Shown here in pieces: positions 50,125 to 59,590 of a stretch of 64,000 nucleotides of DNA. The DNA comes from Kaistia adipata DSM 17808. Its GTDB lineage: Bacteria; Pseudomonadota; Alphaproteobacteria; Rhizobiales; Kaistiaceae. The stretch spans positions 766,528-830,527 of the forward strand of contig NZ_AUHO01000007.1 in NCBI RefSeq assembly GCF_000423225.1. The letters run 5' to 3'. Numbering within the stretch: the first letter of the stretch is position 1; the number at the start of each line of letters is the position of its first letter. The notes beneath the pieces were generated by a model that saw only the letters and a program-made list of their open reading frames with translations, searched no databases and was not told the DNA's origin. Both the position numbers and the translations under genes were made by a program.

Positions 50125-50697
50125 CTAATTGCGGTATTCGCAGTGATATTTCCACTCGCGCTGCTGGCTCCAAGTCTTCGGCTTGTAGTTGGCGCAGTTT
50201 ATGTCCGACGACGAGCCGCCAGCACCAAACAGCCTGGCGAAGAATCCGGGCGGGTTCGGATCTGGGCCCGGGCCTGGACCTGGACCTGGTCCCGGGCCGC
50301 CGTCGGGACCGCTGGCATAGGCGCCGGCGATCGTGCCGACCTTGGCTGTGTGTGTGGCATGGGCGTTGATGTCCCAACCCTTGCCGGTCGAAGTCGAGCC
50401 GCCATAGGCCAGGCCCTGGGCCGTGCCGGTTCCGGATGTGGATGCATTCGCGTTGCTGGTCGAGGTGCCGTTGGCTCCGGCGCTGGCTCCGCCGCCGCCA
50501 CCTGAGCCGTTGGAATTGCCGCTCGATGTGTTGGAGGCGCTCGCCGAGCCGCTGGGACCCGATGAAGAGGCGCTCGAGTTGCTGCCGCTGCTGCTGGAGG
50601 CCGAGCCTGCCGCGAAGGCGGCGCCGCCGAAGGAATAGACGGCAAGCAGTGCGACCGAGACGATGAGCGTGGATCTGGTGATGGAAGAGCGATGCAT
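50125..50697 (-). CDS. Secreted Ser/Gly-rich protein with C-terminal two-cysteine tail
   Basis: A 190-residue protein with signal peptide (LIVSVALLAVYSFGGAAFA), a long Ser/Asn/Gly region, a Gly-Pro repeat (GPGPGPGPGPDPNPPGFF) and a C-terminal tail NCANYKPKTWSQQREWKYHC then EYRN (C-x17-C). The tail resembles that of the neighbour at 50771. No known domain. Likely secreted or surface-exposed and largely disordered (inference). Confidence 0.7.
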   Translation of the reverse strand: MHRSSITRSTLIVSVALLAVYSFGGAAFAAGSASSSSGSNSSASSSGPSGSASASNTSSGNSNGSGGGGGASAGANGTSTSNANASTSGTGTAQGLAYGGSTSTGKGWDINAHATHTAKVGTIAGAYASGPDGGPGPGPGPGPGPDPNPPGFFARLFGAGGSSSDINCANYKPKTWSQQREWKYHCEYRN

Positions 50698-50770
50698 GAT
50701 GAAAAAGACTCCCCTGAAAATCCGTTTCCTCGAAAAGGCGAGGGACCGCGATGGTTTGCGCATTGTGTCC

Positions 50771-51094
50771 CTAGGGCTTGCCGGTATCGCAGCGGTACTG
50801 CCACTTCCGGACGACGCCGTTCTCCTTCTTCCACTCGACCACCATGCAACTCGTGCTGTCGCCCGATCGGGTGGTAGTGACGCTGATGCCGTGGTCGCCG
50901 TTGCTTTCGGCCCAGGCGGAAGCGCTGTTCTGCTGGGAGGTGGTGCCGCTCGTCGCGGCCGAAATCTCCCTGTCGAGCGCCCAGGGCTCGTTCCCGGGGC
51001 CGGTGTTGCTGGCCGAGGCTATGCCTGCCGAGGCCAGAAGGGTGGTGCAGCCGAACAAGAGAGCCGCGACCAGAATGCTTCGATGCGTGCGCAT
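50771..51094 (-). CDS. Small secreted protein with C-terminal two-cysteine tail
   Basis: A 107-residue protein with signal peptide (ILVAALLFGCTTLLASAG) and tail SCMVVEWKKENGVVRKWQYRC then DTGKP (C-x18-C). The W-Q-Y-R-C-D end matches W-K-Y-H-C-E of the next protein. The middle is Ser/Thr-rich (ISAATSGTTSQQNSASAWAES). It lies 27 bases after the 308-residue gene and 73 bases before the 190-residue gene. Confidence 0.72.
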   Translation of the reverse strand: MRTHRSILVAALLFGCTTLLASAGIASASNTGPGNEPWALDREISAATSGTTSQQNSASAWAESNGDHGISVTTTRSGDSTSCMVVEWKKENGVVRKWQYRCDTGKP

Positions 51095-51121
51095 GACGTG
51101 CTCCTGGCTTCGGTGGCGAGA

Positions 51122-52048
51122 CTATCGCGCCGCGCGGAAGGGTTTGCAGAAGAGCGTCTTCTGCTTCTGGCTCCACGCGCAGTCGGCGACGCCATTCACG
51201 CCGCTGATGCGCACCGCGCGCAGGCCCGTCATCACGCCCTTTTTGCCCCAGTTGGCGCTTGCGAAGGAGCTGCTCGAGGCGCTGGACGTGCCGGTCGGGG
51301 TCTGGCCCTTGGCGTATGCGGTCGCGCGCGCCCAGGCCGAGGCGTTCTTCTGGGTCGCCTGGGCGAAGGCCGTCGCGGCGGCCTCGGCGGCCGAGCGGAC
51401 GTCCTTGGCCGTGAAGGCGCTGCCCGCGGCGAACGTGCTCGACATCGCCGTGGCGCTCTTGCGGCTGGAGATCGCGACGGAATAGGTGCCCGAGTCCGTA
51501 TAGGCCATGGAGATCGAACCGCCGCCGCGCAGCTTCTGGTTGACGACGGTGCCGCCGGTCGCGCTGGTCTTGTTGTTCTTGCCGCCTTCGGCATAGGCGC
51601 TGGTCTCACTTCCAGCCGAAGTGTAGGCTTTCGGCGTTTCGCCGGCGATCGCCACGGCGGTCACCGTCGTGCCGGCATTCGCTGAGGTGTCGTCGGTGGG
51701 GGTGGTCGCAGTCGCCCCGGCTGCGCCGGTCGCGGACGACCAGGCCTTCATCGTCCCGTCTTCGTTCGAGACACCGGCCGTGGCGCTGGTTCCGGCACCG
51801 GCGCTGGTGGCCTGGCCGCCCTCCGACTGGGAGGATTGCGCGCCGCCGCTGCTCGTACTCTCGCTCGAGCTGCCGGTGTTGCCGCCCGAGTTGCTGGAGG
51901 GACTGGAGCTCTCGCTGCTGGTCGCTCCGCCACCGTCTCCCTCGGCATTTGCGAGGGACGGGGAAACAATCAATAGCACTGCCGCCAAGGCAATGAATCG
52001 CGATGTCTGCCCAGGTGAGTGGGCGACTCCATCCCTTCGCCAAAACAT
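51122..52048 (-). CDS. Large secreted Ser/Thr/Ala-rich protein
   Basis: A 308-residue protein with signal peptide (RFIALAAVLLIVSPSLANAE) after a basic start, a low-complexity Ser/Gly/Thr/Ala body, an ordered-looking part (LRGGGSISMAYTDSGTYSVAISSRKSATA, split by family-typical spacing) and a tail with two cysteines (VADCAWSQKQKTLFC then KPFRAAR, C-x10-C). I recognise no domain. It is the first gene of the four-gene cluster and probably carries the promoter. Confidence 0.7.
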   Translation of the reverse strand: MFWRRDGVAHSPGQTSRFIALAAVLLIVSPSLANAEGDGGGATSSESSSPSSNSGGNTGSSSESTSSGGAQSSQSEGGQATSAGAGTSATAGVSNEDGTMKAWSSATGAAGATATTPTDDTSANAGTTVTAVAIAGETPKAYTSAGSETSAYAEGGKNNKTSATGGTVVNQKLRGGGSISMAYTDSGTYSVAISSRKSATAMSSTFAAGSAFTAKDVRSAAEAAATAFAQATQKNASAWARATAYAKGQTPTGTSSASSSSFASANWGKKGVMTGLRAVRISGVNGVADCAWSQKQKTLFCKPFRAAR

Positions 52049-52792
52049 GATTTAAACCCCTACGCCGAAATAAAAATAACATGGATCAATGAGGGGGAGT
52101 CCCCTGCCTAGACCTCCCTCTTGGAAATGTCAGATTACTTCATCTTATTGGTGTATTGAAGCGGCGGCATAAGCGCGCTATCGGGATGTATTTCCGAGAT
52201 TGAGCGTGAGGATCTACTTACGGGGATGGGTTTGTTCGATATTGTTGCGGGTGTCGTTCTGGTCTTGATCAAGGTGCCGTCTTGTCGCTGCGGCGTAGCG
52301 ACGGGCATCCCGCAACCGAGGGGCGCGAGATGGTTCGAAAGTTGTTTCCAATTTTCGTTGGATCGGGGCCCTCCTTTCGTTTGACCTCATCTGTGTCTTT
52401 TCTGCGCATGTCTACCCATTGATGCGATGAAAGGCGTGGCCCTCCGAAATCGTTTCAATGTAACGGGAAATAACGCAGTTGTGAGAGTACGCTAGCGCGG
52501 CTTAGCTTCCGCTGCGGAAGTCGCCGGAAGACCGAATCGCAGCGGCGACAGATACTTGGTGCGTGACTCGGAGACCGCGCCGGCTGGGGGAGCTCGTCAG
52601 CCTCTCGTTGGGCCTTGGTGCGAAGTGTTAATCATGAAGAAGTAGAACGGTGGCTGTGGAAGGTGAACGCGGCCGTCCGCTCATGGTGCGGGAACCCGGC
52701 GGGGCACGCGATCCGTGCGGTGTCGCGAAGCCGGCGGGCCTGGGCTCGGGGCGCGTTTTCCCGGGGAGGGTCAGCGGTCCCCGCGGCGGCGG
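52049..52792. other. Long intergenic region without a recognised gene
   Basis: About 740 bases. Short open frames exist but have no domain or ribosome site. The part near 52080-52200 is richer in A+T and should hold the promoter of the low-complexity cluster. No RNA gene or repeat was recognised. Confidence 0.5.
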
Positions 52793-53806
52793 CTACTTCG
52801 ACAGCACCTCGATTTCGCGGTTCAGGCCGGGCTCGACCTTGAAGTTGCGCTCATGGATCTGGTTGTCGTGCTTCGCGATGGCCGTGTAGTCGCCGATGGC
52901 GAGCACCACGTCGGGAAATGCGCCGGCGCTGTCGAAGACGGTTTCGCCGGCGGGAGTCATCACGGTCCAGGACGTGTTGGCCAGCGCCTCGCCACCGCTT
53001 TCGGAGACGAGCTTCAGCGTGATGCGCGCGGCCTGGTGGAACATGCGCATCTCGGTCAGCTTGCCGGCCTCGACGCGGACATCCGCCCGCGCGATGGCGT
53101 TGGCGTCGCCATAGCGGCTGACGATATGGTAGGTACCGGCGTTGAGGCGCACGATCTCGTCGTCGCGCAGTCCCGGGACGATGGCGCTGCGCTCCTCGCC
53201 ATTGCCGGGCTCGTCGGTGAAGATGTCGAACTTCACGAGGTTCGGGAGAGGGGCCTGGTCCTTGCCGACCAGCGCGTCGAGCTTCAGTCCGCCGGCGTTG
53301 AGGACGAGCGTGTCGTGTTCCTCGCCGCCGCCGACGCTGATCTCCTTCATCGCGCCGGCGCGGCCATAGGCGGCATGCACGATATAGTCGCCCGCCTTCA
53401 GCGGCAGGCTGACCGTGCCGCCCGATGATTCCCGCACCAGCGGCAGCTTGCCGTCCGCGCCGGGCTGCTTGCCGAAGACGCGCCAGACCACGCCCTTCGG
53501 GATCGACGGACCGTCAGCGATGAGCTTGGCTTCCAGTGTCAGCCCCGGCTGCGGCCTTCCCTCGGTCGCGCGGGGCGCCGGGTCCGACTTGTCGGATTTC
53601 AAGAGCGCGGCCGGATCGGTCTGGTCGGGCAGGAGCGGGGCGAGCGACAGCGGCTCGGCCGGGGCGGCGCCGTCGGGAATATCGGCGGGCGGAACCGGTC
53701 CGTCCTGGGCCTGGGCCGGCGTGAGCACCGTCGCCCATCCCAGCAGCGCCAGGGAGGCGGCCGGCCTGATGAAATGCAGCAAACGTCGTGATGCGTGCCC
53801 GTGCAA
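52793..53806 (-). CDS. Exported beta-sandwich (carboxypeptidase regulatory-like) protein
   Basis: About 337 residues with a signal-like segment (LLHFIRPAASLALLGWATVL). After a Pro-rich linker come repeated beta-sandwich-like stretches with the pattern SLPLKAGDYIVHAAYGRA, IVRLNAGTYHIVSRYGDANA and PDVVLAIGDYTAIAKHDNQ, each ending in G-D/T-Y. I see three such repeats. Function is unknown. The start is uncertain: TTG 53806 is the best available, and no ATG is close. Confidence 0.68.
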   Translation of the reverse strand: MHGHASRRLLHFIRPAASLALLGWATVLTPAQAQDGPVPPADIPDGAAPAEPLSLAPLLPDQTDPAALLKSDKSDPAPRATEGRPQPGLTLEAKLIADGPSIPKGVVWRVFGKQPGADGKLPLVRESSGGTVSLPLKAGDYIVHAAYGRAGAMKEISVGGGEEHDTLVLNAGGLKLDALVGKDQAPLPNLVKFDIFTDEPGNGEERSAIVPGLRDDEIVRLNAGTYHIVSRYGDANAIARADVRVEAGKLTEMRMFHQAARITLKLVSESGGEALANTSWTVMTPAGETVFDSAGAFPDVVLAIGDYTAIAKHDNQIHERNFKVEPGLNREIEVLSK

Positions 53807-54112
53807 TTCCTGACCCCAGTTCCGGTCGTGCTTGATACGCTGCCATCGGCCGGCGATCCCGACCGGATTCGGATGAATCTGACCGGGTGGCCTTATCAGC
53901 CGGATCAGCGTGGCGATTTCAAGACTTTTGGAGCCCGGGGCCGCGCTCGGGTCCGGGCATGGCGCCATCCTGCGGGGAAAAGCCGTTATCCGGCGGCGCG
54001 CGGCGTCGGTGCGGGAGGGGCGGGCGGCCGGTCGCGGGCTTGCAATGGCGGTCGATTCGTCCGATGTCTGGCCCAGCCAGCCGGGCCTTGTGGCTCCCGC
54101 AAGCCGTCCGCC
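53807..54112. other. Intergenic region, no gene recognised
   Basis: About 305 bases between divergent genes. Contains no recognised RNA, repeat or strong hairpin. Confidence 0.45.
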
Positions 54113-54715
54113 ATGTCCCCCATCAAGCCAGCGGCCCCCATGACCGAAACCATCAAGCTTCTGAAGACACGACGCTCGTTCCCGTCGATGAACCTCGTCG
54201 AGCCCGGCCCGAGTCCGGAGCAGCTCACCGACCTCCTGACGATCGCCAGCCGGGTGCCGGACCACGGCAAGCTGGCGCCGTGGCGCTTCATCCTGTTCCG
54301 CGGCGACGTCCGCGCCGCCGCCGGCGAAGCGACGGCCGCCGTGCTCCTGAAGAACCGGCCCGACATCGACGAGAAGTCGCTTGCCCACGAGAAGAACCGC
54401 TTCCTGCGTTCGCCGCTCGTCGTCGCCGTCGTCAGCCGCGCCGCGCCGCATGTGAAGATCCCGGAATGGGAACAGCTGATGTCGGCCGGCGCCGTGGCGA
54501 TGAATCTGATCGTCGCCGCCAACGCGATGGGTTTCGCTACCCAGTGGCTCACGGAATGGGTGACCTATGACGCCGAGGCCCGGCGCGTGCTCGGTCTCGC
54601 CGAATCGGAGCGTCTGGTCGGCCTCGTTTACATCGGGACGCCGAACACCGAGCCGTTCGAACGGCCGCGCCCGGCACTCGCCGACATCGTCAGCGAGTGG
54701 ACGCCGGCCGGCTGA
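54113..54715 (+). CDS. Nitroreductase-family flavoprotein
   Basis: A 200-residue FMN-dependent oxidoreductase of the YdjA-like type. The FMN-phosphate region is LLKTRRSFPSMNLVEPGP, with DHGKLAPWRFILFRGD and GLVYIGTPNTEP. Members reduce nitro groups, quinones or other acceptors with NAD(P)H. ATG 54113 and ATG 54140 are both possible starts; neither has a strong ribosome site. Confidence 0.88.
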   Translation: MSPIKPAAPMTETIKLLKTRRSFPSMNLVEPGPSPEQLTDLLTIASRVPDHGKLAPWRFILFRGDVRAAAGEATAAVLLKNRPDIDEKSLAHEKNRFLRSPLVVAVVSRAAPHVKIPEWEQLMSAGAVAMNLIVAANAMGFATQWLTEWVTYDAEARRVLGLAESERLVGLVYIGTPNTEPFERPRPALADIVSEWTPAG

Positions 54716-54781
54716 GCCGATCCGTCTCTCTGGTTGATCGCGAGGCGTCCGGCTGGTCCGGGCGCCTCTTTCGTTCTGGCG

Positions 54782-55564
54782 TCAGTAGCGGAACTGCTCG
54801 GCCAGGATCCGCTCGTCCCAGCTGTGGTCCGGATCGAACAGGATCAGGCTCTTGGCGCGTCGGTCCTGCTTGATGGCGATCTTCAGGACGGACTTGATCT
54901 CCGTATGGTCGGCGACCGCGTTGACGGGCCTCTTTTCCGGCTCCAGCACCTCGACCGAGACGGTGACGCGGTCCGGGATCAGCGCGCCGCGCCAGTGGCG
55001 GGGCCGGAACGCGCTGATCGGCGTCAGCGCCAGCAGCGGCGCGTGGATCGGCAGGATCGGTCCGTGGGCGGAGAGGTTGTAGGCCGTGGAGCCGGCGGGG
55101 GTCGAGACCAGCACGCCGTCGCCGATCAGCTCGGCCAGCCGCACCTGGTCGTCGATCGAGATGCGCAGCTTCGCCGTCTGGTAGGACTGTCGGAACAGCG
55201 ACACCTCGTTGATGGCATAGGCGCGATGCTCGTTGCCGGCGGCGTCGAGCGCGTCCATGCGCAGCGGATGCAGTGTCGAGGGCACGGCCGCATCGAGCCG
55301 CTGTCGCAGCTCGTCGACGTGGAACTCGTTCATCAGAAAGCCGACCGAGCCACGGTTCATGCCGTAGATCGGCTTGCCGGAATTCATGAAGCGGTGCAGC
55401 GTCTGCAGCATGAAGCCGTCGCCGCCGAGCGCCACGATGACGTCGGCGCTTTCCGGATCGACGCCGCCATAGAGCGCGGTCAGGCGCTGCTGCGCCTCGA
55501 GCGCATCCGGCGTCGCGCTGGCGATGAAGGCGATCGGCCCGTGCCGCGCTGGTTCGATCGCCAT
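54782..55564 (-). CDS. nadK: NAD kinase
   Basis: A 260-residue NAD kinase that phosphorylates NAD to NADP. The GGDG motif is in [13 protein letters not shown], and the NAD-binding stretch is [21 protein letters not shown]. Its length matches short alphaproteobacterial NadK proteins. Confidence 0.96.
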   Translation of the reverse strand: MAIEPARHGPIAFIASATPDALEAQQRLTALYGGVDPESADVIVALGGDGFMLQTLHRFMNSGKPIYGMNRGSVGFLMNEFHVDELRQRLDAAVPSTLHPLRMDALDAAGNEHRAYAINEVSLFRQSYQTAKLRISIDDQVRLAELIGDGVLVSTPAGSTAYNLSAHGPILPIHAPLLALTPISAFRPRHWRGALIPDRVTVSVEVLEPEKRPVNAVADHTEIKSVLKIAIKQDRRAKSLILFDPDHSWDERILAEQFRY

Positions 55565-55669
55565 GTCATCCTCCCGGTCGCGGCGCTCGCGTCGCGGCCG
55601 TTTGGTCCGCTATCACAGCGGCCTATCATGAAGGCGCTGCCTTTCCAAACCCTTGCGCTCTATTGCCGC

Positions 55670-56365
55670 TCAGGTGATCGCCACGTCGAGCGTGCCGATG
55701 CCCTCGATCGTCGCGGTGACGATGTCGCCCCGCGTGAGGCCCCCGACACCGGCCGGCGTGCCGGTGAAGATGAGATCACCCGGCGCCAGCACGAACCAGC
55801 GCGACAGATGCGCGATGATCTCGGGCACCGACCAGATCATGTCGGCGATGTCGCCGTCCTGGCGCGGCGCGCCGTTGACGGTGGCGGTCAGCCGTCCCGT
55901 CGCCGGATGGCCGATCGCGGCGACCGGCACGATCGCGCTAATGGGGGCGGAGGCGGCGAACGCCTTGGCCGTTGCCCAGGGCCGCGCCGCCTTCTTCGCC
56001 TCGGCCTGCACGTCGCGGCGGGTAAGGTCGAGGCCGACGGCGTAGCCATAGACATGGCCGAGCGCGTCCTCGGCGGCGATGTCGCTGCCGCCCGAACCGA
56101 GCGCCACCACCAGCTCGACCTCATGATGGAGGTCGGCTGTCTGCGGCGGGTAGGGGACGGGCGTGCCGGCCTCGACGAGATCGTCGGGGTTCTTCAGGAA
56201 GAAGAAGGGCGGTTCGCGGTCTGGATCGTGTCCCATCTCGCGGGCATGGGCGGCGTAGTTGCGACCGACGCAATAGACGCGGTGGACCGGGAAGCGCGCC
56301 GCCGAATCGCGAATTCCGAGCGTAGTTGGCGGGGGCGGCGGGAACGCGTAGCTCGGTTCGGTCAT
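55670..56365 (-). CDS. Fumarylacetoacetate hydrolase-family protein
   Basis: A 231-residue FAH-family enzyme. Typical blocks are VYCVGRNYAAHAREMG, PPFFFLKNPDDLV, LHHEVELVVALG (metal-binding E..E), and GDLIFTGTPAGVGGL. Small FAH proteins act as acylpyruvases or oxaloacetate decarboxylases. The substrate is not predicted. ATG 56365 gives the usual N-terminus. Confidence 0.92.
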   Translation of the reverse strand: MTEPSYAFPPPPPTTLGIRDSAARFPVHRVYCVGRNYAAHAREMGHDPDREPPFFFLKNPDDLVEAGTPVPYPPQTADLHHEVELVVALGSGGSDIAAEDALGHVYGYAVGLDLTRRDVQAEAKKAARPWATAKAFAASAPISAIVPVAAIGHPATGRLTATVNGAPRQDGDIADMIWSVPEIIAHLSRWFVLAPGDLIFTGTPAGVGGLTRGDIVTATIEGIGTLDVAIT

Positions 56366-56539
56366 GTCGGCTTCCTGAAATGAAGGTCGCCCAGTCTGAG
56401 CCGAGCCGTTGCGGCGGTGCAAGTGTTTCGGGCATTTGGCCGATGCGACGCAGTTGTCAGTTGCGGCCGGGCGGCGTGGGCGCTAGTCCTCCGGGCTGTG
56501 GAGCGGGGGCTCCACGCGATCCAACGAGGCCAGTGAACC

Positions 56540-57400
56540 ATGTCAGTCGACCCCGCGCGTTTCGTGCTCACCCTGTCGTGCGGCGACCGCCGAGGTATCG
56601 TCGCCGCCGTGGCCAACTGCATCGCCTCGCAGGGCTGCAATATCGTCGAGAGCGCCCAGTATGGCGATCCGGACAGCGGCCGCTTCTTCATGCGCGTTTC
56701 GTTCTCGGGTCTCGCCGACACCACCGTCGAGAGTTTCTCGCGCGGGTTCGAGCCGGTCGCGACAGCCTATGATTTCGTCTGGCGGCTACATGACCTGCGC
56801 GTGAAGCCGCGCGTCATGATCCTCGTATCGAAGATGGGGCACTGCCTGAACGACCTGCTCTATCGCAACTCGATCGATCAGCTGCCGATGGAGCTGGTTT
56901 CCGTCGTCTCCAACCACGAGACGATGCGCCGCCGCGTCGAGGGCGAGGGGCTGCCGTATCACTATGTTCCGGTCGACGGCCGCAGCAAGGCCGAGCAGGA
57001 GGCCGAGATCCTCGGCCTGATCGAGGCGCAGCAGATCGATCTGGTCGTCCTCGCGCGCTACATGCAGGTGCTGTCCGACGACATGTCGGCGCGTCTCGCC
57101 GGCCGGGTGATCAACATCCACCACTCGTTCCTGCCGAGCTTCAAGGGCGCCAAGCCCTATCACCGCGCGCATGATCGCGGCGTCAAGCTGATCGGCGCGA
57201 CGGCGCACTATGTCACCGCCGAACTCGACGAGGGTCCGATCATCGAGCAGGATGTCGGCCGCGTCGATCATTCGATGTCCGTCGAGGAGCTGATCGCCAT
57301 CGGCCGCGACATCGAGAACACTGTGCTGGCCCGTGCGGTCAAGTTCCATCTCGAGCATCGGGTCCTTCTCAATGACACACGGACTGTCGTCTTCCGATAA
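56540..57400 (+). CDS. purU: Formyltetrahydrofolate deformylase
   Basis: A 286-residue enzyme that releases formate from 10-formyl-tetrahydrofolate. An N-terminal ACT domain (about 1-85, [22 protein letters not shown]) precedes a formyltransferase-like catalytic domain with [20 protein letters not shown] and [10 protein letters not shown]. It overlaps folD by 29 bases, linking formate release to one-carbon recycling. Confidence 0.96.
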   Translation: MSVDPARFVLTLSCGDRRGIVAAVANCIASQGCNIVESAQYGDPDSGRFFMRVSFSGLADTTVESFSRGFEPVATAYDFVWRLHDLRVKPRVMILVSKMGHCLNDLLYRNSIDQLPMELVSVVSNHETMRRRVEGEGLPYHYVPVDGRSKAEQEAEILGLIEAQQIDLVVLARYMQVLSDDMSARLAGRVINIHHSFLPSFKGAKPYHRAHDRGVKLIGATAHYVTAELDEGPIIEQDVGRVDHSMSVEELIAIGRDIENTVLARAVKFHLEHRVLLNDTRTVVFR

Positions 57401-58301
57401 GGCCGCGGCCGTCATCGACGGCAAGGCGGTTGCCGCCGAAATCACGGCCAGCGTGGCGGTCGAGACCGCGCGGCTCGTCGCCGCCGGCGGGCGCGCACCC
57501 GGCCTCGCGGTCGTCCTCGTCGGCGACGATGCGGCAAGCCAGGTCTATGTCGGAGCGAAGGGCCGCAAGGCGACCGAGCTCGGCTTCCACTCCGTCCAGC
57601 ACACGCTGCCGGCCGACACTGCAGAGGCCGATCTGCTGGCGATCGTCGCCGAACTCAACGTTGATCCGTCGATCCACGGCATCCTCGTGCAGCTGCCGCT
57701 GCCGCGCCACATCGACACGATGAAGGTGATCGAGGCGATCGATCCGGCCAAGGACGTCGACGGTTTCCACCCGATCAATGTCGGGCGTCTCGCGATCGGC
57801 GAGCGCAGCCGCGCGCTGGTGTCGTGCACGCCGGCCGGTTGCCTGGTGCTGATCAAGCGGGTGCTGGGCGCCGATCTCGCCGGCCGCGACGCGCTGGTCA
57901 TCGGCCGCTCCAACATCGTCGGCAAGCCGATGGCGCAGCTTCTCTTGCAAGAGAGCTGCACCGTGACGGTGGCGCATTCGCGCAGCCGCGACCTGCCGGA
58001 GCTCGCCCGCAAGGCCGATATCATCGTCGCCGCCGTCGGACGGCCGGAGATGGTGCGCGGCGACTGGGTCAAGCCCGGCGCCGTCGTCATCGACGTCGGC
58101 ATGAACCGGATTCCGGCGCCCGAGCGCGGCGAGGGCAAGACGCGCCTCGTCGGCGATGTCGCCTATGACGAGGCGGCGGCGGTCGCGGGCGCGATCACGC
58201 CGGTCCCCGGCGGCGTCGGTCCGATGACGATCGCCATGCTGATGGCGAACACGCTGGTGGCCGCCTGTCGTGCGGCCGGCCAGCCGGAACCGCAGTTCTA
58301 A
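57372..58301 (+). CDS. folD: Bifunctional methylene-THF dehydrogenase/methenyl-THF cyclohydrolase
   Basis: A 309-residue FolD. Catalytic Lys is in [14 protein letters not shown], with [29 protein letters not shown] and [18 protein letters not shown]. It interconverts methylene- and 10-formyl-tetrahydrofolate, the substrate of PurU. ATG 57372 lies within purU. A perfect palindrome follows at 58331. Confidence 0.97.
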   Translation: MTHGLSSSDKAAAVIDGKAVAAEITASVAVETARLVAAGGRAPGLAVVLVGDDAASQVYVGAKGRKATELGFHSVQHTLPADTAEADLLAIVAELNVDPSIHGILVQLPLPRHIDTMKVIEAIDPAKDVDGFHPINVGRLAIGERSRALVSCTPAGCLVLIKRVLGADLAGRDALVIGRSNIVGKPMAQLLLQESCTVTVAHSRSRDLPELARKADIIVAAVGRPEMVRGDWVKPGAVVIDVGMNRIPAPERGEGKTRLVGDVAYDEAAAVAGAITPVPGGVGPMTIAMLMANTLVAACRAAGQPEPQF

Positions 58302-58330
58302 GACACCCATCGATCGGGTTCGACATTGGG

Positions 58331-58356
58331 GTCACCTCTCCCGCGGGAGAGGTGAC
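58331..58356. terminator. Perfect palindrome, likely terminator of purU-folD
   Basis: A 26-base perfect palindrome without a loop (arms GTCACCTCTCCCG and its complement). It lies 30 bases after folD and 16 before the convergent transporter gene end. There is no clear T-run. Confidence 0.55.
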
Positions 58357-58371
58357 GGAGGCCGTGTCGAG

Positions 58372-59277
58372 TTAGCTCAGCCGGCCCTGGCGCGCGCGCC
58401 GGCGCTCGCGGTGCATGATGTAGAGCCCGCTGGCGATCACGATCGCTGCGCCCAGGATCATGACCGGGTCCACGGCCGTGCCGAACAGCAGCACGCCGTA
58501 GAGGATGGCCCAGAGGATCATCGAATACTGCATCGGCGCGATCACCGAGGCGGGCGCGAGCGACAGCGATTTCGCGACGAAGAACTGGGCGCTGCCCATC
58601 AGTAGGCCGGTGCACGCGAACAGCGCCATGTCCGGCAGGGTCGGCATGCGGAAGGTCAGGATCATGCCGGGCAGGCTGACGACGATCAGCCCGGCGACGA
58701 CGGCGAGCACCATCACGGCATGCGCCTCCTCGCGGGCGATCCGGCGCATGACCAGCACGGTGAAGGCGCCGAGGCCGGCGCCGACCAGAGCGGCGGCGTG
58801 GCCGGCATGCAGTGTCTCGAAGCCGGGCCGCACCATGACGAGGATGCCGACGAAGCCGACGAGCACCGCGCCCCAGCGATGCAGCCCGACCTTCTCGCCG
58901 AGGATCGGGATCGACAGCAGCGTGACGAAGAGCGGCGTGCAGAAGGCGATCGAATAGCTCTCTGCCAGCGGCAGCTGCGAGAAGCTGTAGAAGCCGAATA
59001 CCGTCGCCGTGCCGGCCAGCACCGCGCGGGCCAGCACCAGGCGCGGGTGATGCACCCGCAGCCGGAGGAAGCTGCCTTTCCGGAGGACCATCACGGTCAG
59101 CGGGATCAGCGCGAACAGCGCCTGGCTGACGATGATCTGGAAGACGGAGTAGCGGGAGGTCAGGAGCTTCACGATCGCGTCGCTGGTGGCGAACATGATG
59201 TTCCCCGACAGGGCGATCAGGATGCCGGCGACGACGCGCTCGGCCTGTTCATTGGTGGCAGGCAGGATGGCGGTCAT
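58372..59277 (-). CDS. DMT-superfamily (EamA) transporter
   Basis: A 301-residue inner-membrane protein with ten predicted helices arranged as two EamA repeats (about residues 15-145 and 160-290; the repeat ends IPILGEKVGLHRWGAVLVGFVGI). Members export or import metabolites; the substrate is unknown. It is convergent with folD. Confidence 0.9.
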   Translation of the reverse strand: MTAILPATNEQAERVVAGILIALSGNIMFATSDAIVKLLTSRYSVFQIIVSQALFALIPLTVMVLRKGSFLRLRVHHPRLVLARAVLAGTATVFGFYSFSQLPLAESYSIAFCTPLFVTLLSIPILGEKVGLHRWGAVLVGFVGILVMVRPGFETLHAGHAAALVGAGLGAFTVLVMRRIAREEAHAVMVLAVVAGLIVVSLPGMILTFRMPTLPDMALFACTGLLMGSAQFFVAKSLSLAPASVIAPMQYSMILWAILYGVLLFGTAVDPVMILGAAIVIASGLYIMHRERRRARQGRLS

Positions 59278-59590
59278 GGGGCAGCCACCCGAATTGGCGG
59301 CTGATGCAGGCCCGCGTCTGTGGGAACGCGGCACTGCGCGGCAATGGTGGACACGTCGGCCTCGGACGGTATGCAGGGCGGCAAACCGGCAGGCGGACTC
59401 GCCAGCCATGGTTGCAGCCTGATGCAAACCCCGGCTGACGGCGGAATCAAGGCGGATTCGCGCGGGGGCGCGACATTGAGAGCTTCCCCCGGGGGGCTGT
59501 GGCGGAAATGCCGCGTATCCCGCGGCTCCGCCACATTGGCGGGTGGGGGAAAACCGGTCAGGATGCGCCACCACGATTCGAGAGGTCCCC
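59278..59590. other. Divergent intergenic region, no gene recognised
   Basis: About 310 bases between the transporter and epimerase genes. No coding, RNA or repeat signal recognised. Confidence 0.45.

Noticed and set aside
49517..52048. Noncoding satellite DNA
   Set aside because: Simple-sequence DNA is present, but four frames each have a signal peptide, and the two-cysteine tails are conserved, so coding is better supported.
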